A DNA stretch of 64,000 nt from Streptomyces antibioticus (GTDB taxonomy: Bacteria > Actinomycetota > Actinomycetes > Streptomycetales > Streptomycetaceae). A model generated the notes under the pieces. It saw only the letters and a list, made by a program, of their open reading frames with translations, searched no databases and was not told where the DNA came from. The position numbers were made by a program, and so were the translations under genes. Below are positions 50,501-59,472 of this stretch, piece by piece. The stretch lies in the NCBI RefSeq assembly GCF_001514065.1, contig NZ_KQ948429.1:553157-617156 (forward strand), written 5' to 3'. How positions within the stretch are numbered: the first letter of the stretch is position 1; each line of letters starts with the position of its first letter.

Positions 50501-51171
50501 CCGCCGAGGGCTGGACGGCCACCTTGAACGGCGAGCCGCTCACCCCGACCACGGTCGACGGCTGGGCCCAGGGCTTCGAACTCCCCGCCTCCGGCGGCAA
50601 GCTCGACGTCGTCTACGACGAACCGATCACCCACACCGCCTGGCTGTGGACCCAGGGCGCCCTCGCCCTCGTCCTCGTGGTGCTGGCCCTGCCCGGCCGC
50701 CGCCGCGACATCGACGACGACCTCCCCGAGGAGGAGCGGGCGATCCCCGCCCAGGCGACCGAGGGCGAGGGCCGCCGCGCCCGCCGCCTGCGCGCCCAGG
50801 CCGAGGCAGAGGAGGCCGCCCAGGGCGACGACCCCACGTCTCCTCCTTCGGAGGAGACCCCGGTACCGGTCCCGCAGCAGCAGTCCTACGGCGACTGGGA
50901 CCAGTCGGCCTACCAGGGCTCCGGCTACGACGCCTACGCCAATGACCAGTACCAGCCCGCCCAGCAGTACCCGGCGGGCGGCTACGACCAGCAGGGCTAC
51001 GCGGACCCGTACCAGGGCGGCCAGTACGACCCGTACGCCTACGGAGGCCAGGCGCAGCAACCGTCGTACGACCAGTACGGGCAGCCGTACGACCAGGGTT
51101 ACGACGCGACGTACGACCCGGCGCAGCCGCACCAGCACGGCGGCGAGCGTCCCGACGGGAGCCAGCAGTGA
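47536..51171 (+). CDS. Large membrane glycosyltransferase (GT2) with Tyr/Gln-rich tail
   Basis: A 1211-residue protein. Residues about 20-300 are a GT-A domain: VTAVLVSHDGARWLPDALAGLL, acidic LHDDCAPEPDAL, and RDDVDLCWRATAAGH. A basic cytosolic segment (to about 450) is followed by roughly 12 hydrophobic helices (about 455-830). Then comes an extracytoplasmic domain (about 840-1030) like the C-terminal region of membrane mannosyl/arabinosyl transferases, and one more helix (TAWLWTQGALALVLVVLAL). The last 95 residues are a low-complexity Gln/Tyr/Gly/Pro tail. It may transfer sugar to lipid carrier or wall. The next gene overlaps by ATGA, so they are coupled. Confidence 0.85.
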   Translation: MSVHSHTAAHDAATPEFPRHVVTAVLVSHDGARWLPDALAGLLGQERPVQFAMAADTGSADTSAQLVTDALGADRVLHLARRTGFGQAVEEANRTAPVLTPDELPYLKRPSGWDPVTRTWRDDAYDLPELPHGEPVQWLWLLHDDCAPEPDALAQLLRVVDQELELGRDDVAVVGPKLRGWYDKRQLLEVGVTIAHSGRRWTGLDRREQDQGQHDHVRPVLSVSTAGMLVRRDVFEELGGFDRHLPLMRDDVDLCWRATAAGHRVLIAPEAVVRHAEAASRERRAVDCVGRTAASPHKVDKAGAAYTLLVNSRTAVLPWVLIRLVVGTVLRTVANLVGKVPGQALDEIRGLLGTLLRPERIITGRRRRGTSVVDKDELRPLFPPPGATVRATVEQAAGSFFGSSDPEQTSGAGRHGGAVESGPGGDDADFLEIEQFARVKRIARKPGPVLFLVLLLVSLVACRELLGAGALAGGALLPAPADSGELWSRYLDAWHGVGAGGTSSAPPYLAIVAMLASVLFGSTGLAVTVLLVCSVPLAGFTAYFASRPLVESRLLRAWAAVVYAFLPAATGALAGGRIGTAVLAILLPLLARAGIAASGLAITSDARGSWRATWAYALLLTITTAFTPIIWPIALLLGLAVLAVRRTDITAYGLRFLAQLGTPLLILAPWSLTLLPFGFFDEAGLAYGSSAASATDLLGASPGGPGTVSGLMLIGVVLAALAALLRSERQFGIWTAWAVALVGLVFAVLSNNSTWAGPATLVYGLALLAAAVLGADGARARVAEQSFGWRQPVAALIAFAAAAGPLLVAAGWMIRGADGPLERRDPVQVPAFVAEDGNNRDRARTLVLDSDSAAHVGYMLVRGSGARLGDGELASANGENTALDKVVANLVAGSGADQADQLGKFAVRYVLVHKGASREVTRVLDATPGLSRLSQQHGSALWRVDQDVARATIVGGSGAPTLVAAGPVEIHTTIPAGADGRTLRLADTAAEGWTATLNGEPLTPTTVDGWAQGFELPASGGKLDVVYDEPITHTAWLWTQGALALVLVVLALPGRRRDIDDDLPEEERAIPAQATEGEGRRARRLRAQAEAEEAAQGDDPTSPPSEETPVPVPQQQSYGDWDQSAYQGSGYDAYANDQYQPAQQYPAGGYDQQGYADPYQGGQYDPYAYGGQAQQPSYDQYGQPYDQGYDATYDPAQPHQHGGERPDGSQQ

Positions 51172-52676
51172 ACCGCACGACCGTGTCCCTGATCGCCTGC
51201 GCGACCGCTCTCGCCGCCGTCACCGGCTTCGCCTCGCTCAGCGCGCCCGACGCGTCCGGCACGGACACCGCCAAGGCGGCCGCCGAGCTGCCCGTGGAGC
51301 GGACCAGCCTGCTCTGCCCGAGCCCCAGCCTCTCCGACATCGCCGACACGTCCTACACGTCCTACACGCCCGTCACCAAGGGCACGGGCGGCGACGGCAA
51401 GGCCGAACTCGTCTCCGTGGCAAAGGAGTCGGAGACCGGCGACAAAAAGGCCGGTGACAAGAAAGCCGGCGGCAAGAAGGCCGACAAGCCGGTCCTCACC
51501 GCCAAGGAGCCCGGCACGCCCGACACGGAGGACACCTCCGGCGGCGACTCGCCCGCGCTCATCGGCACCGCAGAGGGCAGGTTCGCGCCCGGCTGGACCG
51601 TCCAGGAGACCACCGAGGTCGCCGCGGGCACCGGACGCGGCCTCCAGGGCGTCAACTGCTCCGCCGCCGACACCGCGTTCTGGTTCCCCGGCGCCAGCAC
51701 CGCCGCCGACCGCACCGACTACGTGCACCTGACCAACCCCGACGACTCGGCGGCCGTCGTCGACATCGAGCTGTACGGCAAGGACGGCGCCGTGGCGACC
51801 ACGGCCGGCGAGGACATCACCGTCCCGCCGAGGTCCAGCGAGCCGATCCTGCTGTCCACGCTCACCGGCGAGAAGCAGACCAACCTTACCGTGCACGTCA
51901 ACGTCCGCAGCGGCCGCGTCGGCGCCGCCGTGCAGGCCCTCGACGACAAGATCGGCGGCGACTGGCTGGCCGCGTCCACGGACCCCACGGGCAGCCTGGT
52001 CCTGCCGGGCATCCCCAAGGACGCCACCGCCGTGCGCCTGGTCGCCTTCGCGCCCGGCGACGAGGACGCCGACCTGAAGGTGCGCCTCGCCTCGCCGTCC
52101 GGGTCGATCACCCCGGCCGGCAACGAGACGCTGCACGTCAAGGCCGGCATGACCACCGCGGTCGACCTGGGCGCCGTCACGCGCGGGGAGGCCGGTTCGC
52201 TGGTCCTGACGCCGACCGGCGACTCCGCGCCGGTGGTGGCCGCACTGCGGGTCACCCGGGGCAAGGGCGACAAGCAGGAGACGGCGTTCATCCCGGCCAC
52301 CCGCCCGGTCGGCACCCGCGCGACGGCCGCCGACAACAGCGCCAAGGGCACCACGCTGTCCCTGGTGGCGCCCAGCGGCACCGCGCAGGTCAAGGTGACC
52401 GCGTCGGCGGGCAGCGACGGCGGCACGGCGGCCTCGAAGACGTACACGATCAAGGGCGGCACCACCCAGGACGTGGAGCTTCCCGAGCCGAGCGGCCTCA
52501 AGGGCACGTACGCGCTGACGGTGGAGCCGGTCTCGGGCGGCCCGGTCTACGCCGCCCGGACCCTGGCGGCCACCGAGGACGGCATCCCCGGCTTCACGGT
52601 GCAGACGCTGCCGGACGACCGGGGGATGGTCGCCGTGCCGGAGGCGGACGAGGACCTGTCGGTGCTGCAGAAGTAG
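51168..52676 (+). CDS. DUF5719 family secreted protein
   Basis: A 502-residue exported protein whose ATG overlaps the stop of the glycosyltransferase. After an N-terminal helix (VSLIACATALAAVTGFASL) comes a Lys/Gly/Asp-rich repeat (GDKKAGDKKAGGKKADK, about 85-105). A repetitive beta-sandwich region follows (WFPGASTAADRTDYVHLTNPDDSAAVVDIEL and similar), typical of DUF5719. No catalytic motif is visible. Coupling to the membrane glycosyltransferase suggests it is the extracytoplasmic partner of that enzyme. Confidence 0.82.
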   Translation: MNRTTVSLIACATALAAVTGFASLSAPDASGTDTAKAAAELPVERTSLLCPSPSLSDIADTSYTSYTPVTKGTGGDGKAELVSVAKESETGDKKAGDKKAGGKKADKPVLTAKEPGTPDTEDTSGGDSPALIGTAEGRFAPGWTVQETTEVAAGTGRGLQGVNCSAADTAFWFPGASTAADRTDYVHLTNPDDSAAVVDIELYGKDGAVATTAGEDITVPPRSSEPILLSTLTGEKQTNLTVHVNVRSGRVGAAVQALDDKIGGDWLAASTDPTGSLVLPGIPKDATAVRLVAFAPGDEDADLKVRLASPSGSITPAGNETLHVKAGMTTAVDLGAVTRGEAGSLVLTPTGDSAPVVAALRVTRGKGDKQETAFIPATRPVGTRATAADNSAKGTTLSLVAPSGTAQVKVTASAGSDGGTAASKTYTIKGGTTQDVELPEPSGLKGTYALTVEPVSGGPVYAARTLAATEDGIPGFTVQTLPDDRGMVAVPEADEDLSVLQK

Positions 52677-52692
52677 CCCGTAGGGGCGCTTC

Positions 52693-53136
52693 TCAGTCCT
52701 CGCCGTAGCGCGGGTCGACCGTCTCCGGCGTCAGCCCGAGGAGCTCGGCGACCTGCTCGACGACGACCTCGTGCACCAGGGCCGCGCGCTCGTCGCGGCC
52801 CTTGGTGCGGATCTCCACCGGGCGGCGGTAGATCACCACGCGCGCGGGGCGTCCCTCGCGCGCGGCGATCGTGCCGCCCAGGGGGACCGCGTCGTCGCTG
52901 AAACCCCGGCCGTCGAGGTGCGGCACCTCCAGGACGAGGAAGTCGATGTCGGCGAGCTGCGGCCAGCGCCGCTCCAGCCGCTCCACGGAGTCCTGCACCA
53001 GATCCGCGAACGCCTCGGCACGGCTCGCCGCGAGCGGGACCTGGGGCGGCGCGATCGGGCCGCGCATGCCCCGGCCGTGGCGATCACGTCTGCGGGGCCC
53101 GGGGCCGGCGGCACGGGGCGGTACGGGGTTGTCCAT
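52693..53136 (-). CDS. Zincin-like metallopeptidase family protein with atypical HExxx motif
   Basis: A 147-residue protein of the small actinobacterial metallopeptidase-like family (PF06262 type). SRAEAFADLVQDSVERLERRWPQL and VVIYRRPVEIRTKGRDERAALVHEVVVEQVAELLGL mark it. The zinc motif reads HEVVV: the His-Glu is present but the second histidine of HExxH is valine, so activity is uncertain. ATG 53136 lacks a clear ribosome site; ATG 53067, preceded by GGGGC, is an alternative that keeps the conserved region. It is the likely counterpart of Rv3259 beside the DUF3499 gene. Confidence 0.8.
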   Translation of the reverse strand: MDNPVPPRAAGPGPRRRDRHGRGMRGPIAPPQVPLAASRAEAFADLVQDSVERLERRWPQLADIDFLVLEVPHLDGRGFSDDAVPLGGTIAAREGRPARVVIYRRPVEIRTKGRDERAALVHEVVVEQVAELLGLTPETVDPRYGED

Positions 53137-53430
53137 CACTGGTGAAGCGTAGTCCCCGGCGAGGCCTGGTGCCGGGGGCCCACGCGGGCCCCGGGGGCTC
53201 TTCGGCCACCTCTCACGGCATGTCGCCGGATGACCATTCCAGCCAAGGTTGGGCTCGATTCCGTATCTCTCCGAGACCGGTGATCTCACGCCAATTGACC
53301 TTGTTTGTACGGAGTGATGACGGGGCCCCTGTCGTTCGATATCTCGGTGAACAGTGTCCGTGCAGGTCAGCAAGGTGTGCCCAAAGGGGCGTGTGGGGCG
53401 TTTCACACCACGACACGGTGGAGTGACCTG

Positions 53431-53853
53431 ATGGAGAGTCGTCGCGGCCCGCTCAAGAGTGCGGTACCGTCCAACGTCGTGAGCCCTGTACGTCGCTGTT
53501 CGCGCACCGCTTGCGGCCGCCCCGCCGTCGCGACGCTGACGTACGTCTACGCCGACTCGACCGCGGTCCTCGGCCCGCTCGCCACCTACGCCGAACCCCA
53601 CTGCTACGACCTGTGCGCCGAGCACTCCGAGCGCCTCACCGCCCCGCGCGGCTGGGAGGTCGTCCGGCTGCTCGACGGTTCGGCCCCCGCCCGCCCCAGC
53701 GGCGACGACCTGGAAGCGCTGGCCAACGCGGTCCGCGAGGCGGCCCGTCCGCAGGAGCGCGCCGCCCAGGCCGGCGGCGGGGGACGCGGGGCGGACCCGA
53801 TGGAGGTCGCGCGGCGCGGGCATCTGCGCGTGCTGCGCTCGCCCGACAACTGA
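53431..53853 (+). CDS. DUF3499 family protein
   Basis: A 140-residue actinobacterial protein. CSRTACGRPAVATLTYVYADSTAVLGPL and HCYDLCAEHSERLTAPRGWEVVRL carry four cysteines and two histidines in a zinc-ribbon-like arrangement. ATG 53431 has GGAG seven bases upstream. The C-terminal 50 residues are variable and Ala/Arg-rich. The gene is always seen next to manB in actinobacteria as far as I recall (Rv3258c), but has no known function; nucleic-acid binding is a guess from the cysteine pattern. Confidence 0.88.
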   Translation: MESRRGPLKSAVPSNVVSPVRRCSRTACGRPAVATLTYVYADSTAVLGPLATYAEPHCYDLCAEHSERLTAPRGWEVVRLLDGSAPARPSGDDLEALANAVREAARPQERAAQAGGGGRGADPMEVARRGHLRVLRSPDN

Positions 53854-54048
53854 CCTTCCGGTCGGCAACCACCCCTTCTTCGTATGCATTTGACGCGCGT
53901 CCCGCGTCGGGCAGAGCTCCTCGCGCCGACCTGGATGCCGCCCTGACCTGAGGTTACGTTCTTGGGTCCACTCGGCGGACGGACGGCGGGCTGTCGGCGG
54001 CTACGGGTAGTTTGAGGCGACCGACAGGACTTTTGGAGGGGTTAGGCA

Positions 54049-55413
54049 GTGGCTTCTGATCTGTCACAGCTCGTGAAGGCTTACGACGTGCGCGGGGTCG
54101 TTCCGGACCAGTGGGACGAGACGCTCGCCGAGCTCTTCGGAGCGGCCTTCGTGCAGGTGGTCGACGCGAGCGCGATCGTGATCGGCCACGACATGCGGCC
54201 CTCGTCCCCGGGCCTGTCGCGGGCCTTCGCGCGCGGGGCCGCCGCCCAGGGCGTCGACGTGACCGAGATCGGCCTGTGCTCCACCGACCAGCTCTACTAC
54301 GCCTCCGGCGCACTGAACCTGCCGGGCGCGATGTTCACGGCCTCGCACAACCCCGCGCAGTACAACGGGATCAAGCTGTGCCGCGCGGGCGCCGCCCCGG
54401 TCGGCCAGGACACCGGACTCACCGAGATCCGCGAACTGGTCGAGCGCTGGACAGACACGGGCGCCCCGGCCCCGGCGGGGACGCAGGGCACGATCACGCA
54501 GCGCGAGACCCTGGACGACTACGCGGCGCATCTGCGGGGCCTGGTCGACCTGACCTCGATCCGCCCCCTGAAGGTCGTGGTCGACGCGGGCAACGGCATG
54601 GGCGGGCACACGGTTCCGACGGTCTTCGCGGGCCTTCCGCTCGACCTCGTCCCGATGTACTTCGAGCTGGACGGCACGTTCCCGAACCACGAGGCCAACC
54701 CCCTCGACCCGGCGAACCTCGTGGACCTGCAGAAGCGCGTCCAAGAAGAGTCCGCCGACCTCGGTATCGCCTTCGACGGCGACGCCGACCGCTGCTTCGT
54801 CGTCGACGAGCACGGCGACCCGGTCTCCCCGTCGGCCATCACCGCCCTGGTGGCCGCGCGCGAACTGGCCAGGAACGGCGGCGAGGGCGTGATCATCCAC
54901 AACCTGATCACGTCCTGGTCGGTCCCGGAGGTCGTCAAGGAGAACGGCGGCACCCCGGTCCGCACGCGCGTGGGCCACTCCTTCATCAAGGCCGAGATGG
55001 CGAAGTCCGGCGCGATCTTCGGCGGCGAGCACTCCGCGCACTACTACTTCAAGGACTTCTGGAACGCCGACACCGGCATGCTGGCCGCCCTCCACGTCCT
55101 CGCCGCCCTCGGCGGCCAGGAGGGCCCGCTGTCCGGCCTCGTGGCCGCGTACGACCGCTACACGGGCTCCGGCGAGATCAACTCCACGGTCGCCGACCAG
55201 GCGGACCGCCTCGCCGCGATCCGCTCCGCGTACGAGGGCCAGGAGGGCGTCACGCTCGACAACCTGGACGGCCTCACGATCACGACCGCCGACTGGTGGT
55301 TCAACGTCCGCCCGTCCAACACCGAGCCCCTGCTGCGCCTGAACGCGGAGGCGAGGGACGAGGCGACGATGACGAAGGTGCGGGACGAGGTACTGGCGAT
55401 CATCAGGGCGTGA
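54049..55413 (+). CDS. manB: Phosphomannomutase ManB
   Basis: A 454-residue alpha-D-phosphohexomutase that interconverts mannose-6-phosphate and mannose-1-phosphate. The phosphoserine is Ser99 in [11 protein letters not shown], the magnesium loop is FDGDADRC (about 241), the sugar-specificity loop is [10 protein letters not shown] and the phosphate-binding loop is [13 protein letters not shown]. It starts at GTG 54049 after GGAGGGG. From memory the S. coelicolor ortholog is SCO3028. It works between manA and manC to give GDP-mannose. Confidence 0.95.
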   Translation: MASDLSQLVKAYDVRGVVPDQWDETLAELFGAAFVQVVDASAIVIGHDMRPSSPGLSRAFARGAAAQGVDVTEIGLCSTDQLYYASGALNLPGAMFTASHNPAQYNGIKLCRAGAAPVGQDTGLTEIRELVERWTDTGAPAPAGTQGTITQRETLDDYAAHLRGLVDLTSIRPLKVVVDAGNGMGGHTVPTVFAGLPLDLVPMYFELDGTFPNHEANPLDPANLVDLQKRVQEESADLGIAFDGDADRCFVVDEHGDPVSPSAITALVAARELARNGGEGVIIHNLITSWSVPEVVKENGGTPVRTRVGHSFIKAEMAKSGAIFGGEHSAHYYFKDFWNADTGMLAALHVLAALGGQEGPLSGLVAAYDRYTGSGEINSTVADQADRLAAIRSAYEGQEGVTLDNLDGLTITTADWWFNVRPSNTEPLLRLNAEARDEATMTKVRDEVLAIIRA

Positions 55414-55687
55414 GGTCGATGAGGTGCCGCTGCACTCATGCCTCGTCCTGGCTGCGGGCAGTCGTGCCGCTGGGGCGGCACGGGGCGCAACGGCACCCCG
55501 CGAGCGCGGGCGAGCGAAACCCCGCCACCCGCACACCGACGCCGGTCACCCGCGAACCCTGCTCAGCCCAACCCCGCGCACCCACCGACCCCGGTTGTCC
55601 ACAACCCCGGCACCCACCCCCCACCGGCGGTACGCTGACCAGGCACATCCGCGCAAGCAGCCGTACCGCCCCCGAAGGGAACCCCTC

Positions 55688-55858
55688 ATGCCGCTCGAAG
55701 CCGGCCTCCTGGAGATCCTCGCCTGCCCGGCCTGTCACGCCCCCCTCAAGGAGCAGGACGCCGAGCTGATCTGCACCGGTCAGGACTGCGGCCTGGCGTA
55801 CCCGGTCCGCGACGGCATCCCCGTCCTCCTCGTCGACGAGGCCCGCCGCCCCGCGTGA
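55688..55858 (+). CDS. Trm112-like small zinc protein
   Basis: A 56-residue protein with [12 protein letters not shown] and [25 protein letters not shown]: two CxxC/CxxxxC pairs forming a zinc ribbon. It belongs to the Trm112/YcaR family, which in other organisms activates methyltransferases. The ATG at 55688 is preceded by GAAGGGA. It sits between manB and the SIS protein on the same strand, 274 bases after manB and 73 before the SIS gene. Confidence 0.88.
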   Translation: MPLEAGLLEILACPACHAPLKEQDAELICTGQDCGLAYPVRDGIPVLLVDEARRPA

Positions 55859-55931
55859 CCCCCACGCCCACGCCCGACGGGGCCACGCGCGCGTAATCGA
55901 CGAATCCGGTGATCGGAGGAGCCTGCCGCCC

Positions 55932-57062
55932 ATGCTCGACGAATCGCTGCTCGACACCCCTGAGGCACTCTCGGAGGCCGACCGCCGCGGCCTGCTGCGC
56001 GGCGCCGCCGAGGCAGGCGCCCGCGTCCGCACCGCGGCCCGCCACGCCGCCGAGGCCGGTGTCAACGACCTCAAGCCCGACGGCCGCCCCCGCGCGGTCC
56101 TCATCGCGGGCCCCGGCGCCGCCGCCATCTGCGTCGCCGACCTCCTCGGCACGCTCGCCGGCGCCGGCAGCCCCGTCATTCGCCTCGCCCCCACCGGCGT
56201 CGCCCCCGCCGCGGGCGCCCTGCGCTGGGAGCTCCCGGGCTGGACCGGCTCGGTCGACCTGCTCCTGATCGCCACCCCGGACGGCACCGAACCAGGCCTG
56301 TCCCTCCTCGCCGACCAGGCCTACCGCCGCGGCTGCACGGTCGTCGCGGTGGCCCCCGCCGGCACCCCGCTCACCGAGGCGGTCGAGGGCGCCCACGGCC
56401 TCTTCGTACCGCTCGCGACAGCCCCGTACGAGCAGGACGAACAGCAGCTCACCGCTTCCGCCCCGGGCGTCCTGTGGGCGCTGTTCACCCCGCTGCTCGC
56501 GATCCTCGACCGCACCGGTCTGCTCGCCGCCCCGCCGGACGCCCTGGAGAAGGTCGCCGACCGGCTCGACCACATCGCCGAACGCTGCGGGCCCGCCATC
56601 GCGACGTACAGCAACCCGGCGAAGACCCTCGCCGCCGAACTCGCCGACGCGCTCCCGGTGATCTGGACGGAGGGCGTCTCGGCCGGTCCGGCGGGCCGCC
56701 GTTTCGCCGCCGCGCTCGCCGAGCTCTCCGGCCGCCCCGCGCTGGTCGCCGAACTGCCCGAGGCGCTCGCCGCCCACAGCGCCCTGCTCGCCGGACCGCT
56801 GGCCGCCAGCGCCGACCCCGACGACTTCTTCCGCGACCGCGTGGAGGAGCCTCCCGCGCTCCACGCGCGCGTGGTGCTGCTCCGCGACCGCCCCCTCGGC
56901 GGCCTCACCGCCGCGCCCACCGCCCGGGACCTGGCGCTGAGCCACGACACCCCGATCAGCGAGCTGGAACCGGAGGAAGGCGCCGAACTGGAGACCCTCG
57001 CGGAACTGATCGCCATCACGGATTTCGCCGCGGTTTACCTGGCGCTCGCCTCGGGCGCCTGA
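55932..57062 (+). CDS. SIS-domain phosphosugar isomerase-like protein
   Basis: A 376-residue protein with the two SIS-type lobes of bifunctional phosphoglucose/phosphomannose isomerases: AVLIAGPGAAAICVADLLGTLAGAGSPV in the first and ERCGPAIATYSNPAKTLAAELADALPVIW in the second. The C-terminal DFAAVYLALASG matches the bact-PGI_C end. Conserved catalytic Glu/His residues are hard to place, so activity is uncertain. It lies between manB and manA, as in M. tuberculosis (Rv3256c), implying a role in mannose supply. The S. coelicolor gene would be SCO3026. Confidence 0.85.
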   Translation: MLDESLLDTPEALSEADRRGLLRGAAEAGARVRTAARHAAEAGVNDLKPDGRPRAVLIAGPGAAAICVADLLGTLAGAGSPVIRLAPTGVAPAAGALRWELPGWTGSVDLLLIATPDGTEPGLSLLADQAYRRGCTVVAVAPAGTPLTEAVEGAHGLFVPLATAPYEQDEQQLTASAPGVLWALFTPLLAILDRTGLLAAPPDALEKVADRLDHIAERCGPAIATYSNPAKTLAAELADALPVIWTEGVSAGPAGRRFAAALAELSGRPALVAELPEALAAHSALLAGPLAASADPDDFFRDRVEEPPALHARVVLLRDRPLGGLTAAPTARDLALSHDTPISELEPEEGAELETLAELIAITDFAAVYLALASGA

Positions 57063-57136
57063 TCATGCCCAGGAAGACCTGACCGCCGTAGCGCAACGGA
57101 CGGGCAGCGCCCTGACCGTCGTACAGAAAGAACCCG

Positions 57137-58288
57137 ATGGACCGCCTCGACAACACCATCCGCCCCTACGCCTGGGGTTCCACCACCGCCATCCCCGAGC
57201 TCCTGGGCGTCGCACCGAGCGGCGAGCCGCAGGCGGAGATGTGGATGGGCGCCCACCCCGGCGCGCCCTCGCGCACCGCGCGCGGCACTCTCGTCGAGGT
57301 CATCGAGGCCGCCCCGGAACGGGAGTTGGGCGCGGCGGCCGTCGCGAAGTTCGGCCCGCGGCTGCCCTTCCTGCTCAAGATCCTCGCCGCGGGCGCCCCG
57401 CTCTCCCTCCAGGTGCACCCCAACCTCGCGCAGGCGAAGGAGGGTTACGACGACGAGGAGCGCCGCGGCATCCCCGTGGACGCCGGGCACCGCAACTACA
57501 AGGACGCCAACCACAAGCCCGAACTCATCTGCGCGCTCACCGAGTTCGACGGCCTGTGCGGCTTCCGCGACCCGAACCAGGCCGCCGCACTGCTGGCCGG
57601 CCTCGGCGTCGACTCCCTCAAGCCGTACGTCGACCTGCTGCACGCCCACCCCGAGGACGCCGCCCTGCGCGAGGTCCTCACGGCCGTCCTCAGCGCCGAC
57701 CCCGAGGAGATGGCCCGTACGGTCACGGAGGCGGCCGCCGCCTGCGCGCGCCTCGGCGGTGAGTACGCGCCCTACGCGGACATCGCCCACCACTACCCGG
57801 GCGACCCGGGCGTCATCGCGGCCATGCTGCTGAACTTCGTCCGACTCCAGCCCGGCGAGGCCCTGTTCCTCGGCGCCGGCATCCCGCACGCCTACCTGAG
57901 CGGCCTCGGCGTCGAGATCATGGCCAACTCCGACAACGTCCTGCGCTGCGGCCTGACCCCCAAGCACGTCGACGTCCCCGAACTCCTGCGCATCGTCCGC
58001 TTCGAGGCCGCCGACCCCGGCGTGCTGCGCCCGGAGGCGTCCCCCGACGGCGAGGAGGTCTACGAGACCCCCATCGACGAGTTCCGGCTGTCGCGCTACG
58101 TCCTCCCCGAGGGCGGCGCCGCCCACGACCTGACCCGCGCGACCCCGCAGATCCTGCTCTGCACCGCCGGCGCGATCCGGGCGGGGGAGCACCAGCTGAG
58201 CCCCGGTCAGTCGGTGTTCGTCCCGGCGGGCGAGAAGGCCGAGGTGTCCGGTACGGGCACGGTCTTCCGGGCAACTGTGATCGTATGA
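57137..58288 (+). CDS. manA: Mannose-6-phosphate isomerase ManA (type I)
   Basis: A 383-residue cupin metalloenzyme that interconverts fructose-6-phosphate and mannose-6-phosphate. It has YAWGSTTAIPELLG, the zinc motifs LQVHPN, NHKPELICALT and GAGIPHAYLSGLGVEIMANSDNVLR, with the catalytic Arg in the last. A C-terminal cupin (VFVPAGEKAEVSG) completes it. GAAAGAA precedes the ATG. It links central metabolism to manB and manC and hence GDP-mannose. Confidence 0.95.
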   Translation: MDRLDNTIRPYAWGSTTAIPELLGVAPSGEPQAEMWMGAHPGAPSRTARGTLVEVIEAAPERELGAAAVAKFGPRLPFLLKILAAGAPLSLQVHPNLAQAKEGYDDEERRGIPVDAGHRNYKDANHKPELICALTEFDGLCGFRDPNQAAALLAGLGVDSLKPYVDLLHAHPEDAALREVLTAVLSADPEEMARTVTEAAAACARLGGEYAPYADIAHHYPGDPGVIAAMLLNFVRLQPGEALFLGAGIPHAYLSGLGVEIMANSDNVLRCGLTPKHVDVPELLRIVRFEAADPGVLRPEASPDGEEVYETPIDEFRLSRYVLPEGGAAHDLTRATPQILLCTAGAIRAGEHQLSPGQSVFVPAGEKAEVSGTGTVFRATVIV

Positions 58289-58413
58289 CCGGTCCTGTGG
58301 GCACCTGACGAGGTGACACCCGGCGAGGCTGCAACAATGGCCCACCGGCAAAGCACGGGCAAAGGCGGAAAGGGCCGCGCCCGGCACGGCGTACGAAGGG
58401 ACAACGCGAACAC

Positions 58414-59397
58414 ATGAGCGCGTCAGGCGGCACCAAGGCGATCGTGGCGGCACTCGGCGCCAACCTCGCGATCGCGGCATCCAAGTTCGTGGCGTTCGCG
58501 TTCAGCGGTTCCTCGTCGATGCTCGCCGAGGGCGTCCACTCGCTCGCCGACTCCGGCAACCAGTTCCTGCTCCTGCTCGGCGGCAAGAAGGCCCAGCGCG
58601 AGGCCACCCCGCAACACCCGTTCGGCTACGGCCGCGAGCGCTACATCTACGCCTTCCTCGTCTCCATCGTCCTGTTCTCGGTCGGCGGCATGTTCGCCAT
58701 CTACGAGGGCTACGAGAAGATCAAGCACCCGCACGAGGTCGAGCACTGGTACTGGCCGGTCGGCGTCCTCGTCTTCGCGATCATCGCCGAGGGCTTCTCC
58801 TTCCGGACCGCCATCAAGGAGTCCAACGAGCTGCGGGGCTCCCAGACCTGGACCCAGTTCGTCCGCCGCGCCAAGGCGCCCGAGCTGCCCGTCGTCCTCC
58901 TGGAGGACTTCGGCGCGCTCATCGGTCTGGTCCTCGCTCTCGGCGGCGTCGGACTGGCCCTGATCACCGGCGACGGCGTCTGGGACGGCATCGGCACCCT
59001 CTGCATCGGCATCCTGCTCATCCTGATCGCGCTCGTCCTGGCCGCCGAGACCAAGTCCCTGCTGCTCGGCGAGGCCGCGGGCACCGACGAGGTCAAGAAG
59101 ATCGAGACGGCGATCGTCGACGGCGACACCGTCACCGGCATCATCCACATGCGCACGCTCCACCTCGGTCCCGAGGAGCTCCTGGTGGCCGCCAAGATCG
59201 CCGTCCAGCACGACGACACGGCCGCCGAGGTGGCCAACGCCATCAACGCTGCCGAGGCCCGTATCCGCGAGGCCGTCCCGATCGCCCGGGTCATCTACCT
59301 GGAGCCGGACATCTACAGCGAGGCCGAGGCCGCCAAGGGCCCCGACCGCGAGGCCACGCCCGGGGGACCGGCCCAGCAGCCCACCGCCGGACACTGA
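58414..59397 (+). CDS. Cation diffusion facilitator (CDF) metal transporter
   Basis: A 327-residue protein with six predicted helices. HSLADSGNQ in helix 2 (HxxxD) and LLEDFGALIGL in helix 5 carry the metal-site acidic and histidine residues, though the helix-5 HxxxD pair is ED here, seen in the FieF-like/other CDF branch. The cytosolic C-terminal domain (about 225-300) is the dimerising ferredoxin-like fold. It would export Zn, Co or Mn by proton antiport. The variable tail is Pro/Gly-rich. It follows manA by 125 bases. Confidence 0.9.
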   Translation: MSASGGTKAIVAALGANLAIAASKFVAFAFSGSSSMLAEGVHSLADSGNQFLLLLGGKKAQREATPQHPFGYGRERYIYAFLVSIVLFSVGGMFAIYEGYEKIKHPHEVEHWYWPVGVLVFAIIAEGFSFRTAIKESNELRGSQTWTQFVRRAKAPELPVVLLEDFGALIGLVLALGGVGLALITGDGVWDGIGTLCIGILLILIALVLAAETKSLLLGEAAGTDEVKKIETAIVDGDTVTGIIHMRTLHLGPEELLVAAKIAVQHDDTAAEVANAINAAEARIREAVPIARVIYLEPDIYSEAEAAKGPDREATPGGPAQQPTAGH

Positions 59398-59427
59398 CAC
59401 CGAGCCACACCGCCGGACACTGACGAC

Positions 59428-59458
59428 CGAGGGCCCGCCGGATTCCGGCGGGCCCTCG
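59428..59458. terminator. Bidirectional intrinsic terminator
   Basis: A perfect 14-base stem (59428-59441 with 59445-59458) with a three-base loop between the CDF transporter and the convergent signal peptidase gene. Confidence 0.88.
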
Positions 59459-59472
59459 ACTCCTTCCTGCAC

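Noticed and set aside
47020-51138. Very long antisense open frame (over 1300 codons) opposite the glycosyltransferase gene
   Set aside because: It is the mirror of a highly GC-biased coding strand, has an Arg/Gly/Asp/Val-only composition and no recognisable domain; the sense frame encodes a clear GT2 protein.
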